Assembly (NCBI GenBank): GCA_900660155.1
Contig: CABFPE010000155.1
Coordinates: 926,278 to 956,316 of the forward strand
Reading direction: 5' to 3'
Origin: Hofstenia miamia
Taxonomy: Eukaryota > Xenacoelomorpha > Acoela > Hofsteniidae
DNA length: 30,039 nucleotides
This document shows positions 18,334 through 30,000 of this stretch, piece by piece. Each line of letters begins with the position of its first letter. Positions within the stretch are counted from its first letter, which is position 1. A program made the position numbers and the translations under genes. The notes below the pieces were generated by a model. The model was given only the letters and a program-made list of their open reading frames with translations, had not been told where the DNA came from and searched no databases.

Positions 18334-18665
18334 TCCCTCTTCCCAATATTCTAGGATGATATGTAGGCTCCATAGAAATCAGTTTGCTTCCGTTCTCTTC
18401 TTGGGTAGATTTTCTGTTCTTCAGCAACCTTTTTTTATGGTTTATAACCAGAGGGGGTTTACTATTTTCATACTTCTTTAACTGATCTTCGCTAATGTAA
18501 TCATAGTATCTCTGCCTTTTATGTAGCAAATTATGGGGAAGCAATTGCAGATGCTGTCGATTTCTTTTTATCAACATTCCTATATCTAGTTTAACGAAAT
18601 ATGATCTTGGCGTATTCGCAAGCCAGATGATTGTTCCTGTTTGCCGATTTCCATTTAGAATTAGA
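18290..18665 (-). pseudogene. integrase C-terminal domain remnant
   Basis: The minus-strand translation contains I-G-D-S-A-L-I-L-N-G, T-P-R-S-Y-F-V-K and R-N-R-Q-H-L. These are hallmarks of the C-terminal (GPY/F-type) domain of Ty3/gypsy integrases, where P-R-S-Y-x-V and R-R-N-R-x-H-L are conserved. The lower part (18577-18290) remains open into the 3' LTR. The catalytic core that should precede it is deleted. Confidence 0.75.
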
Positions 18666-19134
18666 GCGCTATCACCAATCTTTATTGTGGGAAGATGAGC
18701 TGATTGTTTGTCGTAGAGCTTTTTTGTCTTCTTGTGACTTTTGTGTTTTCACGTACCATTTCGTTGTGTTGCCTAATCTTTACTAGTGGAGGTAGTTTTT
18801 TTCGCAACTCACGGCTGTGTAGTAGTTGTGACGGGGTGACTCTTAGTCCCAGAACAGGAAGGTTGTTATGAAGAAGTAATGCGTAATCAGGGTCATCACT
18901 TCTTCATGTAATCGTGCCACAAGATGGTATGATGATCTGATTGGATCTCATTAGAATTCCTTTATTGATGTGCAGTTCATATCGCATTTTCCAACAGGTT
19001 TTGAGAGCTGGCTCCATATTGAGAAGAATCAACTTGAAGAACTGTTAAAGCCAATCTTTATCAAAATGCTTCAATACAAAAGGAGATATTAAAGTAGATT
19101 TTATTTTTTCAAAAGCTAGTGTGTGCTCATCTTG
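18666..19134 (-). pseudogene. RNase H / integrase junction with deletions
   Basis: Read on the minus strand from 19134 down, the sequence shows H-T-L-A-F-E-K-I-K (end of the RT connection). In another frame V-D-S-S-Q-Y-G follows, the first RNase H block with its catalytic Asp. The next recognisable block is G-I-L-M-R-S-N-Q-I-I-I-P, the integrase zinc-domain entry, with a single A-R-L-H-E-E trace of H-H-C-C. It then jumps to L-R-V-T-P-S-Q-L-L and R-E-L-R-K-K-L-P, which lie after the catalytic core in full elements. Hence most of RNase H and the whole D-D-E core have been lost by at least two internal deletions, and frameshifts and stops break the rest. Confidence 0.7.
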
Positions 19135-19884
19135 CTAGATGAAACCGCGTTCTGCTTTTGTAAGGTCTCTCAATGAATGTGTTATGTCCGATAATTTTGG
19201 AATGAAGGAACATAGGAAATTTGCCATTCCTAGAAAGCGTTGCAGCTCTTTTTTTAATTTTGGTAAAGGAAGGTTTCTGATAGTTTTTTCTTCATCTGCT
19301 TTTAATCCATTTTTGTCTATTATAAAACCCATGTTTTCCATTTTTTCTTTTTTATATTGAAATTTTTAAGTTGAATTTTACTTTGTTGATTCTGGCCCTT
19401 TCAAGACGGCAAACAAACCTTCGATGTGACTTGATTCATCACATATATCATTATGAACGACAATTACATTTGGTTGGTCTCCAAACAGATCATCGACCAT
19501 TTGTTGTGCCTTGTCGGAAGCTGATGCAAGACCATTGGCTAGCCCTTTCCACTGGTATCTTCTAAACGGAGTATTAAAGGTGCAGAGAGGGGATGACTCC
19601 TTACTGAGTTTAATATGCCAGAATGCGCCTGACAGATTGATTATTATGAAAACACACTTACCATTGAAAAATTCTCTCATAGTTGCATTTGATGGTGTGT
19701 TATGGGGTTCATGATTAAATTCGGCATTCAGTTCCTTTGCGTCCAGAGTCAATCTTAAGTCGCCATTTCTTTTTTCGGCTATTACAAGGCTCCCAACCCA
19801 TTGAGCTGCACTATTGGAAAGTTTAATCACATTGTCTTTTACCAATAGATCATGCTTATTCTTTAGTTTATCCAATAAGTACAA
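19135..19884 (-). pseudogene. reverse transcriptase of Mag-like element, catalytically dead
   Basis: Two open pieces on the minus strand, 19884-19378 and 19341-19135, separated by a frame change, carry RT from V-G-S-L-V-I-A-E-K through F-N-T-P-F-R-R-Y to L-Q-R-F-L-G-M-A-N-F-L. At the palm the conserved Y-V-D-D is replaced by V-H-N-D: the first Asp is Asn, which abolishes metal binding. The preceding L-D-A motif is also altered, to I-N-L. The RT connection to RNase H is recognisable in the second piece (K-L-K-K-E-L-Q-R-F-L-G). In functional elements this enzyme copies the RNA genome into cDNA. Confidence 0.88.
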
Positions 19885-20069
19885 TGAAACCCTTCTTGGC
19901 GCATGAATTACCGGCTCTGTATGTTCTCTAATTTTGATTCTGTATTCCTTGCTATACTCACCTAATCCTTTAAAAACATCCTTGAACTTTTAGTAAATCT
20001 GGGTTTTATCTTTCCTGTTTTGGATGGGTTTACAGCTTTAAGTTTGTTTCCCTCCGGACTTCATCCGAA

Positions 20070-20400
20070 AATTTTTTTTTGAAACAGTGTTTGTTAGCGT
20101 CTCATCTATAAAGTTGACTTGTAGCAAATTGTAGGTTAAACAAGTTGGTAGAACAATAATTGGAGGGATGTTCTCTGTAAAAACCACGAATCGCACAATG
20201 TTTTTCTTTCCCATCGTTACTGGTATGGAAAATGAACCTTTGACAGGGACCTGACTTCCACCATATGCTGTCTATCGGTAACTTGTTGGTCTGATTAGAC
20301 TTCCTGCTAAGTGCAATTTCTTAAAATCACTGTATGATAGCAGATTACATTGTGCTCTAGAATCCACTTTCATGTGTATTTTCTGACCATTTATTGTTGC
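20070..20400 (-). pseudogene. aspartic protease remnant of Mag-like element
   Basis: On the minus strand a short frame beginning around 20400 reads M-I-A-T-I-N-G-Q-K, then V-D-S-R-A-Q-C-N-L-L (20350-20367 for V-D-S-R-A-Q). The family motif is V-D-T/S-G-A-x-C-N, so the essential Gly of D-S-G has become Arg. A stop near 20278 follows, then G-S-F-S-I-P-V and further protease-like hydrophobic stretches. It is inactive. Confidence 0.65.
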
Positions 20401-20452
20401 AATCATTTTGATTGATTTTGGGAACTGTTTTTACAGTATTCTAGAGTATTTA

Positions 20453-21265
20453 CTACGTCGCAGTAATACTTCCACTTTCCTCTGATTGATCATCAACATT
20501 GTTTATGTATTGTGGATTTAGTCTTCTTTCTCCTTTACTTTTGCATACTAATGCGAAATGATTTTTCTTACCACATTTATTGTATGTGCGGCCATCAAAA
20601 GCAGGGCAGTTAGTCCTGTAATGAGTTTTACCACACTTTCCACAATCAATTTTCTCCGAAAAGATTTTTCTCTGATTTCTGCTGATGTATCTTTGTTGTC
20701 GTAAAGCGTCAACGTCTTCCTCTTTCATTTTAAATAGAGGTTCATTGCAGTTTATTTCTGGGGTAATGGAGAGCATTTGAAGAAGTGCCTCTTCAGCACA
20801 TTTACATATAGCTATGGCTCTTTGAAGAGTTAAGTTAATTTCACGAAACAGTCTTTGTTGGAGATTTGTGTCAGTAATTGTTAAAATTAAATGATCGCAA
20901 ATGAGTGAATCAGTGAGATTTTCAAAATTTCCAATAGCGGGCTAATGTCCTTAGCTTATTAACAAAAGCATCTCTATCCTCTGAGCCTTTCCAAAGAGAA
21001 AAGAATTTGAATCTTTCAAATGTCTCATTTTTTGGCAGGTAAAGTAAGCCTCGAATTTGCCTATTACAGTTTGGAACTTCATGTTATTCTCGGTTGGCGT
21101 CCATTTGAAGTTTTCATAGATGTCATTGCATAGAGGACCTATCGTACTTAAAAGAAGACTAACTTTTACTGAGTTCGGTTTTAAATCGAGTACGGTTGCT
21201 TGCAGAAAAAGATTGAAGTCCCGATACCATCTATTCCATTCATCTGCGATATTTGAAGAATCCAA
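20453..21265 (-). pseudogene. gag of Mag-like element with zinc knuckles
   Basis: Minus-strand 21265-20951 opens just after the primer site and reads as a gag capsid: W-N-R-W-Y-R-D-F-N-L-F, L-L-L-S-T-I-G and F-x-x-F-E-A-Y-F. A frameshift at about 20955 is followed by L-R-T-L-A, D-S-L-I-C-D and N-L-T-L-Q-R-A-I-A-I-C, the typical gag C-terminal helices. The second open part (20776-20453) contains the nucleocapsid: the first knuckle C-G-K-C-G-K-T-H-Y-R-T-N-C is intact (C-x2-C-x3-H-x4-C), while the second has its first Cys replaced by Tyr. The first ORF lacks an ATG at its expected start. Confidence 0.85.
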
Positions 21266-21304
21266 TTGAAATATATTTGGTTTTAGAAACTATCTCTGTC
21301 ACCA

Positions 21305-21490
21305 TGTTAGTAGGGTAACGAGTAAAAGACAACGTTATGTGAAATGTTTTATTGTGACTAAAGGATACAAGTATATATAGTAGTGTGCTATGAATCATAC
21401 TTGCCAGGCAACGACAACTTGTGATGACTGTTTACTAGTTCTGTGGTTAGCTTGACGGGGACCTGTAAACATATACCTTATCAACCCACA
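21305..21490 (-). repeat. 5' LTR of Mag-like element
   Basis: Direct repeat of 18151-18333. On the minus strand it contains a TATA-like CTATATATAC (plus about 21370-21380) and AATAAA downstream of it (about 21340), the normal order of promoter and polyadenylation signal within an LTR. Confidence 0.93.
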
Positions 21491-22017
21491 ATAATAATAA
21501 TTGTTCCATAATATCTGGTTGGACAAAAATTTTAACTAAAGCAAGCTGTGTTTGTGAAAAGATTAGTATTATGGTAGCATTGCCATTAATTGGATGGTAA
21601 AAAATATTTCCAATATGCATTTTAACTACTTTTCAGTATATCTACTAAGCTAAGGGCGTTTAAGAAGCTTAAACAGTTCTTAAGTAACCCAATTACAAAT
21701 TGTAAGAAATGTCTGTTATGAACCAATACAAAACTAATTTTATTCTTTTTTTGAGTAAAAATCGATCGATATTTAAGGGAAACTCTTTATTCTAATTTAA
21801 CCATATACAAAAAAACAAATAAATACGTCTACAACAAACAAATTAGTAAACAATATTCAACATGCAAAACATGCATACAGTGTAGCGTCACTTAGTAAGA
21901 TTTGATAGTATTTGAGACTGAGCTGCTTCTAAAATTTCTTCAAATAAATCATTTTTCAATAGAAGATTTTGACAACATTGAACTGTCAAAACATATCGCC
22001 CTAATGAAAATGCTGCA
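21491..22017. other. Spacer, nothing recognised
   Basis: AT-rich sequence between the gypsy LTR and the first recognisable LINE codons. It may hold decayed LINE 5' sequence, but no motif is readable. Confidence 0.5.
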
Positions 22018-22606
22018 TAAATTGATTAATATCATATAATTTATTTCTGATCAATTTTGTTTTCAACTATCTTCTATCATAATTTGTGTGTCTTAGATAA
22101 TGTTGGTTATACTAAAAAGCGAAAGGGTTTATGCACGCAGTTTTAGCGCATTTAATGAAAACTCTTTTAATAACATGATGCAGAATGCTTCATGGGAATA
22201 CATTTATACATTAAATGATTGTAATGAAGTGATGAAATTTATGTTGCATGAAATTGTAACCTGCCTGAATAAATTAGCCCCATTCAAATATAAATATTAA
22301 AATTGGGGAGCAGAATAAAACTAAGTGCGCAAACATTAGGAATTTAGAAATAGAAAAGGAAGGCTTGGGAAAACCTACAGCTAGATCGATCTCAAGCAAA
22401 CGTTAGCTATTTTAAAAGTCTCAAGCAAGAATTGCTGCTTCTGTAAAACACCCAGCACTATTCAAATGCAAAACACTATGAAAAATTGGATCAGACGAAA
22501 CAAAAGTGGAAGTTTATAAGAAAGTACCTAAATCAAGAAAAAGGTATGTCTAGTATCATCATTGAAATTAAAGCTAAAAACCAGATATTAACTAGCAGAA
22601 AAGCAA

Positions 22607-23450
22607 TTGCTAACGTTCAAAAACCTAGGAACATATACAGGCGAAGCACTTCCTTTGGAAAGTAAGATTAAGCCTCTAATTCCTACTTTCACATTTAGAT
22701 ACACTAATGAAACTGAGCTAGCACGTACAGTTGCAAACTTAGACCCTAACATTTCAAGTGGCAGTTGTAGTATTCCAGGTTTCCTTATGAAAAATCATAT
22801 CCATCAATTTATTGAGCCACTTACTTTTGCTTACAATTTCGCAATACATAATTGTTGTTTTCCAGAATTGCTTAAGAAAGTGGATAAAACGCCGGTTTTT
22901 AAAAAAGGAGACCTTTAACTTGTGAAAATTATAGACCTATAGCAGTTATAAACCCCTTTGCAAAACTTTTTGAGAAGATTTTATGTAAGCAGATAAACCA
23001 ATACCTAAATGAGCAGAACATCATAGTATGTAACCAATTTTGGTTTCGACAAGGACATAGCACCTCTGATGCGTTAATCAATCTCACAGAAGGAATCAGA
23101 TTCAATTTGAATTAAGGGGTAAGTAGCAGCGTGGCTTTGTTAGATCTCAGCAAGGCTTTTGACAGTATTGATTTTCAAATACTTGATAAAAATTAGAAAA
23201 ATATGGATTTACTTATCAAGCAAGATCAATGATAAATAGCTTTTTAAGTGGAAGGAAGCAAAGGGTAAAAATAAACAACACATTTTTAGATTATACGATA
23301 CAGTAAAAGGAGTTCCCCAGGGAACTGTGTTGGCCCCCATCCTTTTAATCTTTATGTTAATGATGTCAGTAAATATGTAAATAGCAATATAATACAATAT
23401 GCAGATGATATATGTTTAGTAAATACTAACACTAGCCCAATTATTGCAAC
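22607..23450 (+). pseudogene. LINE reverse transcriptase domain, multiply broken
   Basis: The first block (22607-22918) is open and ends in P-V-F-K-K-G-D followed by a TAA; homology resumes two bases on with C-E-N-Y-R-P-I-A. K-L-F-E-K-I-L and Q-F-W-F-R..H-S-T-S-D-A follow, then a stop near 23115, then S-V-A-L-L-D-L-S-K-A-F-D-S, which includes the first catalytic Asp. The finger and palm continue past stops and a shift to G-V-P-Q-G-T-V-L-A-P and Q-Y-A-D-D-I. All RT catalytic Asp residues are still present, so loss of activity is due to frame damage, not to active-site change. Confidence 0.85.
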
Positions 23451-23791
23451 TAGGCATTAGAGGACAATTATGAAATATAAAAAAGTACTTTAAGATCAAT
23501 AAATTAACAATGACGATCCAGAAAACGCAGTTTATACTTTTCACGCCCAATGCTGCTAAGTTTTTGACAGATAAAATCAAACTAATACAGGAAAGGAAAC
23601 TAAAGTGATAAAACCAGCACAATCTGTGAAATACTTGGGAGTTGTGATTGATAGCACGCTCACATACAAAGCCTTCATTGATCACAAAGTTAAGAAAATG
23701 GTATCAGGCATTCAAAGTCTTCACCAAATACGGCAAGTAGTAAGAAATAAGCCTTGATAAAAGCACTAGTTGGCAGCCATTATAATTATGC

Positions 23792-24238
23792 ATGCATTTT
23801 GATAATAACATATTCACTGCACAATCAGAACGAATATATAAAGCATTTAACTGGTCAATAGCTACCATGGATTGTACCAACAAACAGGAAACAGGTGATA
23901 AGTTAAAAGAAATTAGCACATTATCTCCAAGGTATGCCACTATCTATGCAAGTCTTGTAAACATGTACAAATATAGACATAAGCTTAGTAAAAGCACAAC
24001 ATTTCTTGATCAATATATCAGCTGGAACATGAGAAGTAATAAGAGCATCAGCAAGATCTTAACTAAAAACAAATACTGGCAATCCTCATATACTGCCACC
24101 GCCCGTCAAATGTGGAACAAATTGCCTAATTGTATTCGCTGTACATTTAAACGACTTTTAAGGCACAATCTGCTATCAAAACAACATGCATTAGGGTCAT
24201 CAAAAAAATTAAACGCAAGGCGAAATATTATTGAGTAG
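23792..24238 (+). pseudogene. LINE C-terminal region
   Basis: A 148-codon frame after the RT palm contains A-F-N-W-S-I, then L-S-P-R-Y-A and S-Y-T-A-T-A-R-Q-M-W-N-K-L-P. The last resembles the conserved (R)-x-x-x-x-W-N-x-L-P block near the end of CR1/jockey-type ORF2. The first codons are joined to upstream homology only through a frame change. Its stop at 24236-24238 (TAG) is probably the true end of the element's ORF2. Confidence 0.75.
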
Positions 24239-24468
24239 TTATTTTTATTCCAAATTAGATACAATTGTGCATTTTAACATGTGATTTTTAACATATTTCT
24301 ATTTTGTAACTTAGTTTATTTTTAAGTGTCCTGCTTGTTGTATGTATTGTCAATTTGTAAATGTCTATATGTTTGTAAATATTGTGCATATATTTTTGCA
24401 AATTTGTAAATATGTGCAGCAGGTATGGATGGCAGGTAAACTAATAAAGCTATTGAAGACTATTATTA

Positions 24469-26742
24469 TGCTAAAGTACATTTTTATCAAAAACTAGTAA
24501 CTAGAACATGAAAAATAACTATGAACAAGCCTATGTAATGTTCAAATTTTTACACATACCCAGACATGTGTACAATAACTGAGACTAGCGAATACTAGTC
24601 AAATGAACTGCAAACAAATTTTAAATCGAAGTAATAAGTTGGGTAATTTTTGTTTGGAACCATCTATAAAACATTTTCAAATGACTACTTGAATATGTGG
24701 CATCTAGCTTGTACCTAGCTATAAACAATAAGAGCTAATTTGACCTCTTTCAATATAATAAAATTACCCAGTTTCACATGGAACATGGGACATCTATTGA
24801 GAAAAGGGAATTTCTATCCCATGGGATATAATTGGATGGTAACATTTGAATAAAATGAATGTGCTGGGACAGATGTGAATCTAGTCGGATAAAATTAATC
24901 AAAGTAGGCAAAGATTTTTGTTATTCTTTTAATGATACATTACGAACATCTGGTAAATTTGACTAATTTTTTTTCATTTCTTTAGTTTTTGACACAATAT
25001 AATTTTAGCTGTTGTCTGATAAAAGATATTCTAATTGAAGTGAAGACGAGTGAGACGTGTTGTAAGTTTTAAGATATTTTGCATGTGATGCTATTGGGTT
25101 TCAACTCTTTTTTTATTTTTTTGTCCCTTTAGCATATTGTTAAACTAATTTTTACACAATTATAATTCTATTTTTGATCTTTTAAAACAACTTCCTGATT
25201 ATAAACTTTGTCATTCACAAATGAGATTCCACAACAGTAAGAGATTGGAATTGAATATATCAATGCATACAACATAAGCATGCTACAGTTATTGGTTTTA
25301 TAGTCAAGTACATAGAGTTAGCTGCAAACTGATATTTCCTCCCAAAACGTATGTGTTAAGTAATTTAAATTTTGTAAAGCAAAACTTTTTTCAGTATCCC
25401 CTCAATCAAAAGTATTACATTCTTTCACATAGAAGGGGTGCTTAGCTATTCCGTATCAGTTTGAAAATCTTGTATATAGAAATGAAGAGTAACTAGAGAA
25501 AAATGAAACTGCATGCTTTTTTAAAAATCATAGTAAGCCAAACATATTATTGAAAATGGACGTTTTCTTTTCAAATAGCATAATATTTTGACTCACTGCA
25601 ACTGTTATTACTTTAAGTTTCGTCAATTGGTTCCGTTACACAATTTTATAAAAGAGATTAAGAATACTAATTATTCAAAGTGATTTTTGACAAATATTTA
25701 CTTTCGGTTTTGCTCCTGTAAATGCCATTGACATAAATACTCATTGAACAAGAAAAGGAATTTTGCAAAAGTGATTTATCTTAACAATCTTAGGGATTAT
25801 CCAGGTAGAAAATATATTTAAAACTCATGAAAAAGTTTTAAAGAAATGCTGCAAATAGAATCTTTGAGCCAGATTCTGCACTGAAAATACTACAATAAAT
25901 GTTTTGTTATGAAACCTAACTTGCGTAGAAAAGAAAGTTATTAATATATTCTTATTGAAAAACTGATGACTGACTGGCAAATTTCAAGCACTGTCTTCCC
26001 ATTATTATATATTTTAGGCTTGTTACTAATGGTTCAAGCAATGAAATTTATTAAAGAGGCAAGTTAAATTTGTAAACAAAGTTAGGTTATTATAAAATGT
26101 TAGTCACTCAAAAAATTCCAAACATTTTTTCAGAATGTCACTTAATAATTAACCTTAAACAGCCTGTATCTTTTTAAACGGCAAAACAAATTTGAAAACA
26201 AATCCATTGGTGAACGTACTAAAGTGTATTGCGGTTCCTGAAGTGCATGGAAAATTAACTATTTTCCTATGAAACTTCCCATGCTTTTAAGAGTTTCAAA
26301 ACCTAATTTTCAGGTCTTAATAAGGGTATGAACCATTGGAGCAACGACTAACACCAAATGTAGATAGACCGTCCAAACACATTGAGTCACACAGTGTGAA
26401 AAGTCACAGTTGCAATCCATCTGACACAGACAAGCTTTAATAGGACCGTATCCTCTTCGTGTTATGTACATCCATGATATGACAAAAGCACATAAGAAAT
26501 GCTTTTCGAACCTTTAGTTCGCTGATTTTTTTGAAAGGTTAACGACACTGGCGCGCGCTAGATTCGCTAAAAGGTCTCAAGAGAAATCGGCTGGCCTGGG
26601 CCGAATATTTTTTATATAAGTCATTACAAAATGTAAGAAATAGCTTATGTTACTAAGGGTCATATTTGCAATGTGGAACTAGGCCAAAAAAATTATTAAC
26701 CTTAATGTAGTTTTGCATAATTTTAATTCTCCGCAAACATTG
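24469..26742. other. Intergenic, nothing recognised
   Basis: AT-rich sequence with no open frame of interest on either strand. A GC-rich point near 26550 (gcgcgcgc) and the patch around it do not resemble any RNA gene or coding motif that I know. Confidence 0.5.
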
Positions 26743-27022
26743 CCCAATAAACAATAAATCGTTTAGAAGATGTCTTATAATGGTTTAGAAGACGTTTAGA
26801 AATGGCATCTATGTCAGGTGTAAAGACGTCTTTTAAAACGCTTAAAATGGTTTCGAAGACGTTTAGAAGAAGTTTTAGAGCATCATTTGGTGGACAGTAG
26901 ATGACATTCAGCAGCGTTTAGAAATGGCGTTTTATAAGAGGTTTAGAAGACGTACCTTAAGACGTCTTACAACGTGTTATACCATTATAAGACGGGCATA
27001 AAACGTTTTATTCTTTATTGGG
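26743..27022. mobile_element. foldback MITE with internal GTTTAGAAGACGT repeats (280 bp)
   Basis: The ends are inverted repeats. The left begins CCCAATAAACAATAAATCG and the right, read inward, CCCAATAAAGAATAAAACG. Similarity continues to a shared GTCTTATAATGGT about 30 bases in, giving termini of roughly 50 bp. Between them the motif GTTTAGAAGACGT and its variants recur several times on both strands, together with palindromic AAGACGTCTT, so the RNA or single strand could fold extensively. It is flanked by TG on both sides, perhaps a two-base target duplication. There is no coding capacity, and I cannot assign a superfamily. Confidence 0.75.
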
Positions 27023-30000
27023 TGATGGCTACCTTATGATAAAAAAATTATAACACCAATCAATTTTAAGCACTTTGAGATCTTCTATCATCAATGCAAA
27101 ATATACATAATGGAAGCGATTCAATTTTCAAAATCAAATGATAAAAACGATTTCTAATAATATATATTTTAGCAACTTTCTAGTATATTTTTACTGAAAG
27201 CGTTTAGCTGTTTGGTTATATTTTAATGAGTGAATTATTATTGGTGGAGATGATTTCATTAATGCTTACACCACATAATGAATCAGTCAGTCTTTTCATT
27301 TAATGGCACATACTATGCTTTAAATTGGTCCAGGCCTCTGTCTGAAATAGCTTAGACAGAAACTTTTTTTGCACGTAATTGGCATAATTTAATGCATTAC
27401 TTTTTATAAAAAATTTTGCCCATAATATAGATTATAAAATATCTAAAGTCTTGTATTTTGAGAGATAGCCACAAATTTCTATCTGGGATGTCCGATTTCA
27501 AAATATTCACTTAATTAGTACTTTAGGTTTCATTGCTTAATTTATTAAAGTTGCGTAAATTCAAAGTATCTTTTAGCACTAAATAGTACATTAATTCAAT
27601 TTGGAAATAGATGGTCCCACATTTTCAGTGGAGGCATAATAGAATAATATACTCACAATTTAGAGATAAGCTAAGTTCAATCATTACTTAATGGGCTAAA
27701 GCAAATGAAAAACTATTTTAATGTAAATAGACAGTTTGATTTTCAAGTGACGGGTCACGATAGAACATGAATCGACTCAGATCTATTATTTTTTACCGTT
27801 TATGTTCCATGATGGATCGACAAATGAGATTTATATAGTCCAACTGCAGTTCGGGTAATAGAAAACATGGAAATTTGCGAGTCAAGATTTAGATTTATAT
27901 CTCACATATTATATCAGTTTCATTTTTATATATTCAAGTTTATATACAAATTCTTTAGTAATTGGATCCTTTGCTTTCTTTAAATATTTGTGTTGCATGA
28001 TACATGTGTTCAAATATACAACATTGTCAACATCTCATACAATTTTATGGAGGACTTGTTGTTCGAGATAGATGGATATGGAGGTATCTGCAAGCTTCAA
28101 TTTTGGCTGCACTTATGGAACAATGTGATCTTTAATTGGGTTTGTAAAATTAGATTTTTTAGTTTTTCACTTCCTCATAAGAAAGTGTTTTTCATGTTTC
28201 ATGCAAAAATGGTTACGTAATCAAATGTGCTTTTGAAAAAATAGATTGCGATATTTTAATTCGAAATTGTGAGCTCTTCTATTTTGTAGAAGATTTCAGA
28301 AGCCATTCATCATAAACATGGATATCAGTGTGTCGTATACTACTAGCATGGATCGGCTTAAAGCTTTAAAAATATACTTTCAAAATTCATTATTGAATCA
28401 ATTAAAATTTTCATATCAATGCAGCTCACCTGATTGATGCACGCTTAGTTTATTTTTAAACAATTTATCTATTCTTTTTGAAATTAGCTTAAAACATAAA
28501 AAGTTAAAATATGTCAAAATTATCTAAAATCTAAGTGGAAATTAATTTTGGAAAACAAGTGAAAGAAATTAATAATTTGACTAATTGATAAAAATCATGG
28601 TTCCAAAACCTTTTCTATTACATTTACAACATAGTTGTAATCAATGTGAGACTTTCTAATCCGATCCAAACCCTAGACTAAGAAGCTCAACCTGATTTTG
28701 GAAATTTGGCTACAAAATCTTATGACCAAATTTTAGAATAGTTTACAAACTCTTCTATTATTCTATTCAATCCTAAACGTATGATTTGAGTATTTTTTTA
28801 ACCCTATGTATATTTGAACGGTTTAAAAAAATTAGACAGCTTCGTGATTTGAAGCGTATTGGAATTTCACTTAAATCTGACTTTTAAATATTTAGGAAAA
28901 ATATTTAGTGAAAATCGTCATAAGTTACAAGCAAAAAATGTAGCACCTCTTTAGATTTACTAATTTAGATTCAAATTGAATAGATAGTTTATGCTTAGTG
29001 TTGAATTGTTTTAATAAGTAATAACTAATACATGCAATGCACAGCTCATATGGCCTGAAACTAATGGCCTACAGAAAATAAATATTTGCTACAAATAAAT
29101 GGATTTTCATAAAAACGCTTTAATTTGAGTGCTCTTAAGGCAACGGTTTTTGAAAGACTAAGTGCTGCAAGTGCAACATTCTAAATTTAGAGAAACGAAA
29201 TCGATTTGTCTAGCTTGCTGTGCACTTCTTAAAAAGTTTCAAATGCATCTGATTAAAGAAAATTGAATTACGTAGTTGGCTACTGTCCAAGCTTGTGACG
29301 TGTATGGCCACGCTTTTTCTACGCGATTATTGCCGTTGCTGAGTAAGTATATCTTACGACTAAGCCAGAGTTGCACAATATTCTCTTAAACACTTAAATA
29401 TTGTCGGCCGACATTAAATATGAAAGAATTTTCTTATATTTTTTATTTGCATAAAATTTGTGATTTGCAATTTAATGTTCTTGAGTTGAAGTTAAGGTTA
29501 ACATTTTGTAAATTTGAAAAATTTGCAAGTTTATTGAAGTGTTTGTAAAAGATTAGTAAGCTGGTAAAGTTAATGAAATACTTAGGTGCTACCAAGTCGT
29601 ATTTTTGTAAATATTTACTAGAATTTTGTTTGTTACTGATTGCTCGTTTGAAGGATACATTATTTTATCACTATTGAAAATACTTAAGCTATTTAAAAGT
29701 TGACATCCACCTGTAAATTGACTGGTTACAAATGCATTTATAAATTGTATATTTTTTGTTAATCGCCTAATCTCAAAGTTTATTCTAATGTTCATCAGTT
29801 CAATTTTCTTTGAAATTAATTCGTTGAAATAGAGTTCTTGACTTAATTCTACAAATAATTATTTCACTGTTTCATTTTGTTGGATGGCATGATCTTCTAT
29901 TTTCAATGTTACCTTAGATGTAATACTTCTAATTTGCTTTGGCAAAAATATTGTAAACTGAGTTTTAATAATATTTAGCATTAATGTAATTTCATGAAAA

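Larger units (their letters stand above)
18151..21490 (-). mobile_element. Mag-like Ty3/gypsy retrotransposon, internally deleted (3.34 kb)
   Basis: Direct LTRs of 183 and 186 bp (18151-18333 and 21305-21490) flank gag, protease, RT and part of integrase, all on the minus strand. A TGG-type primer site (TGGTGACAGAG on the minus strand, 21294-21304) follows the 5' LTR directly, and a polypurine tract (GGGAAGAGGGA, plus 18334-18344) abuts the 3' LTR. About twenty LTR differences by eye make it clearly older than the first gypsy element. Most of RNase H and the integrase core are gone. No target duplication is seen (TGAAA on the left, ATAAT on the right). The knuckle pattern and gag type suggest the Mag lineage. 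Confidence 0.93.
22018..24468 (+). mobile_element. CR1/jockey-like LINE, 5'-truncated and decayed
   Basis: In order along the plus strand there are: the last endonuclease motif (S-D-Q at 22046, consensus S-D-H); the linker (22100-22300, ...F-N-E-N-S-F...L-A-P-F-K); a Lys-rich connector; RT blocks from 22607 (D-P-N-I-S-S-G, P-V-F-K-K-G-D, N-Y-R-P-I-A, D-L-S-K-A-F-D, G-V-P-Q-G-T); the catalytic Y-A-D-D at 23398-23409; K-Y-L-G-V-V-I-D; and a C-terminal region to 24238. A 230-base 3' UTR follows, ending in AATAAAGCTATTGAAGAC and a short TATTATTAT tail. Most of the endonuclease is missing, as expected of 5' truncation. Numerous stops and frameshifts, including TAA at 22916 and TAG near 23194, make it inactive. 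Confidence 0.88.

Noticed and set aside
19139..19714. Three plus-strand frames over the Mag-like RT
   Set aside because: Antisense shadows of the minus-strand reverse transcriptase.
23209..23940. Minus-strand frames over the LINE
   Set aside because: Antisense of the plus-strand RT and C-terminal region.
26500..26520. ttcgaacc, resembling a tRNA B box on the minus strand
   Set aside because: No A box, no T-stem pairing and no cloverleaf around it.
27990..28220. 76-codon plus-strand frame
   Set aside because: TTG start, no domain, no splice or polyadenylation context.
29271..29400. Open frame in a GC-richer patch
   Set aside because: About 40 codons without homology or a proper GT donor; noted only as composition change.
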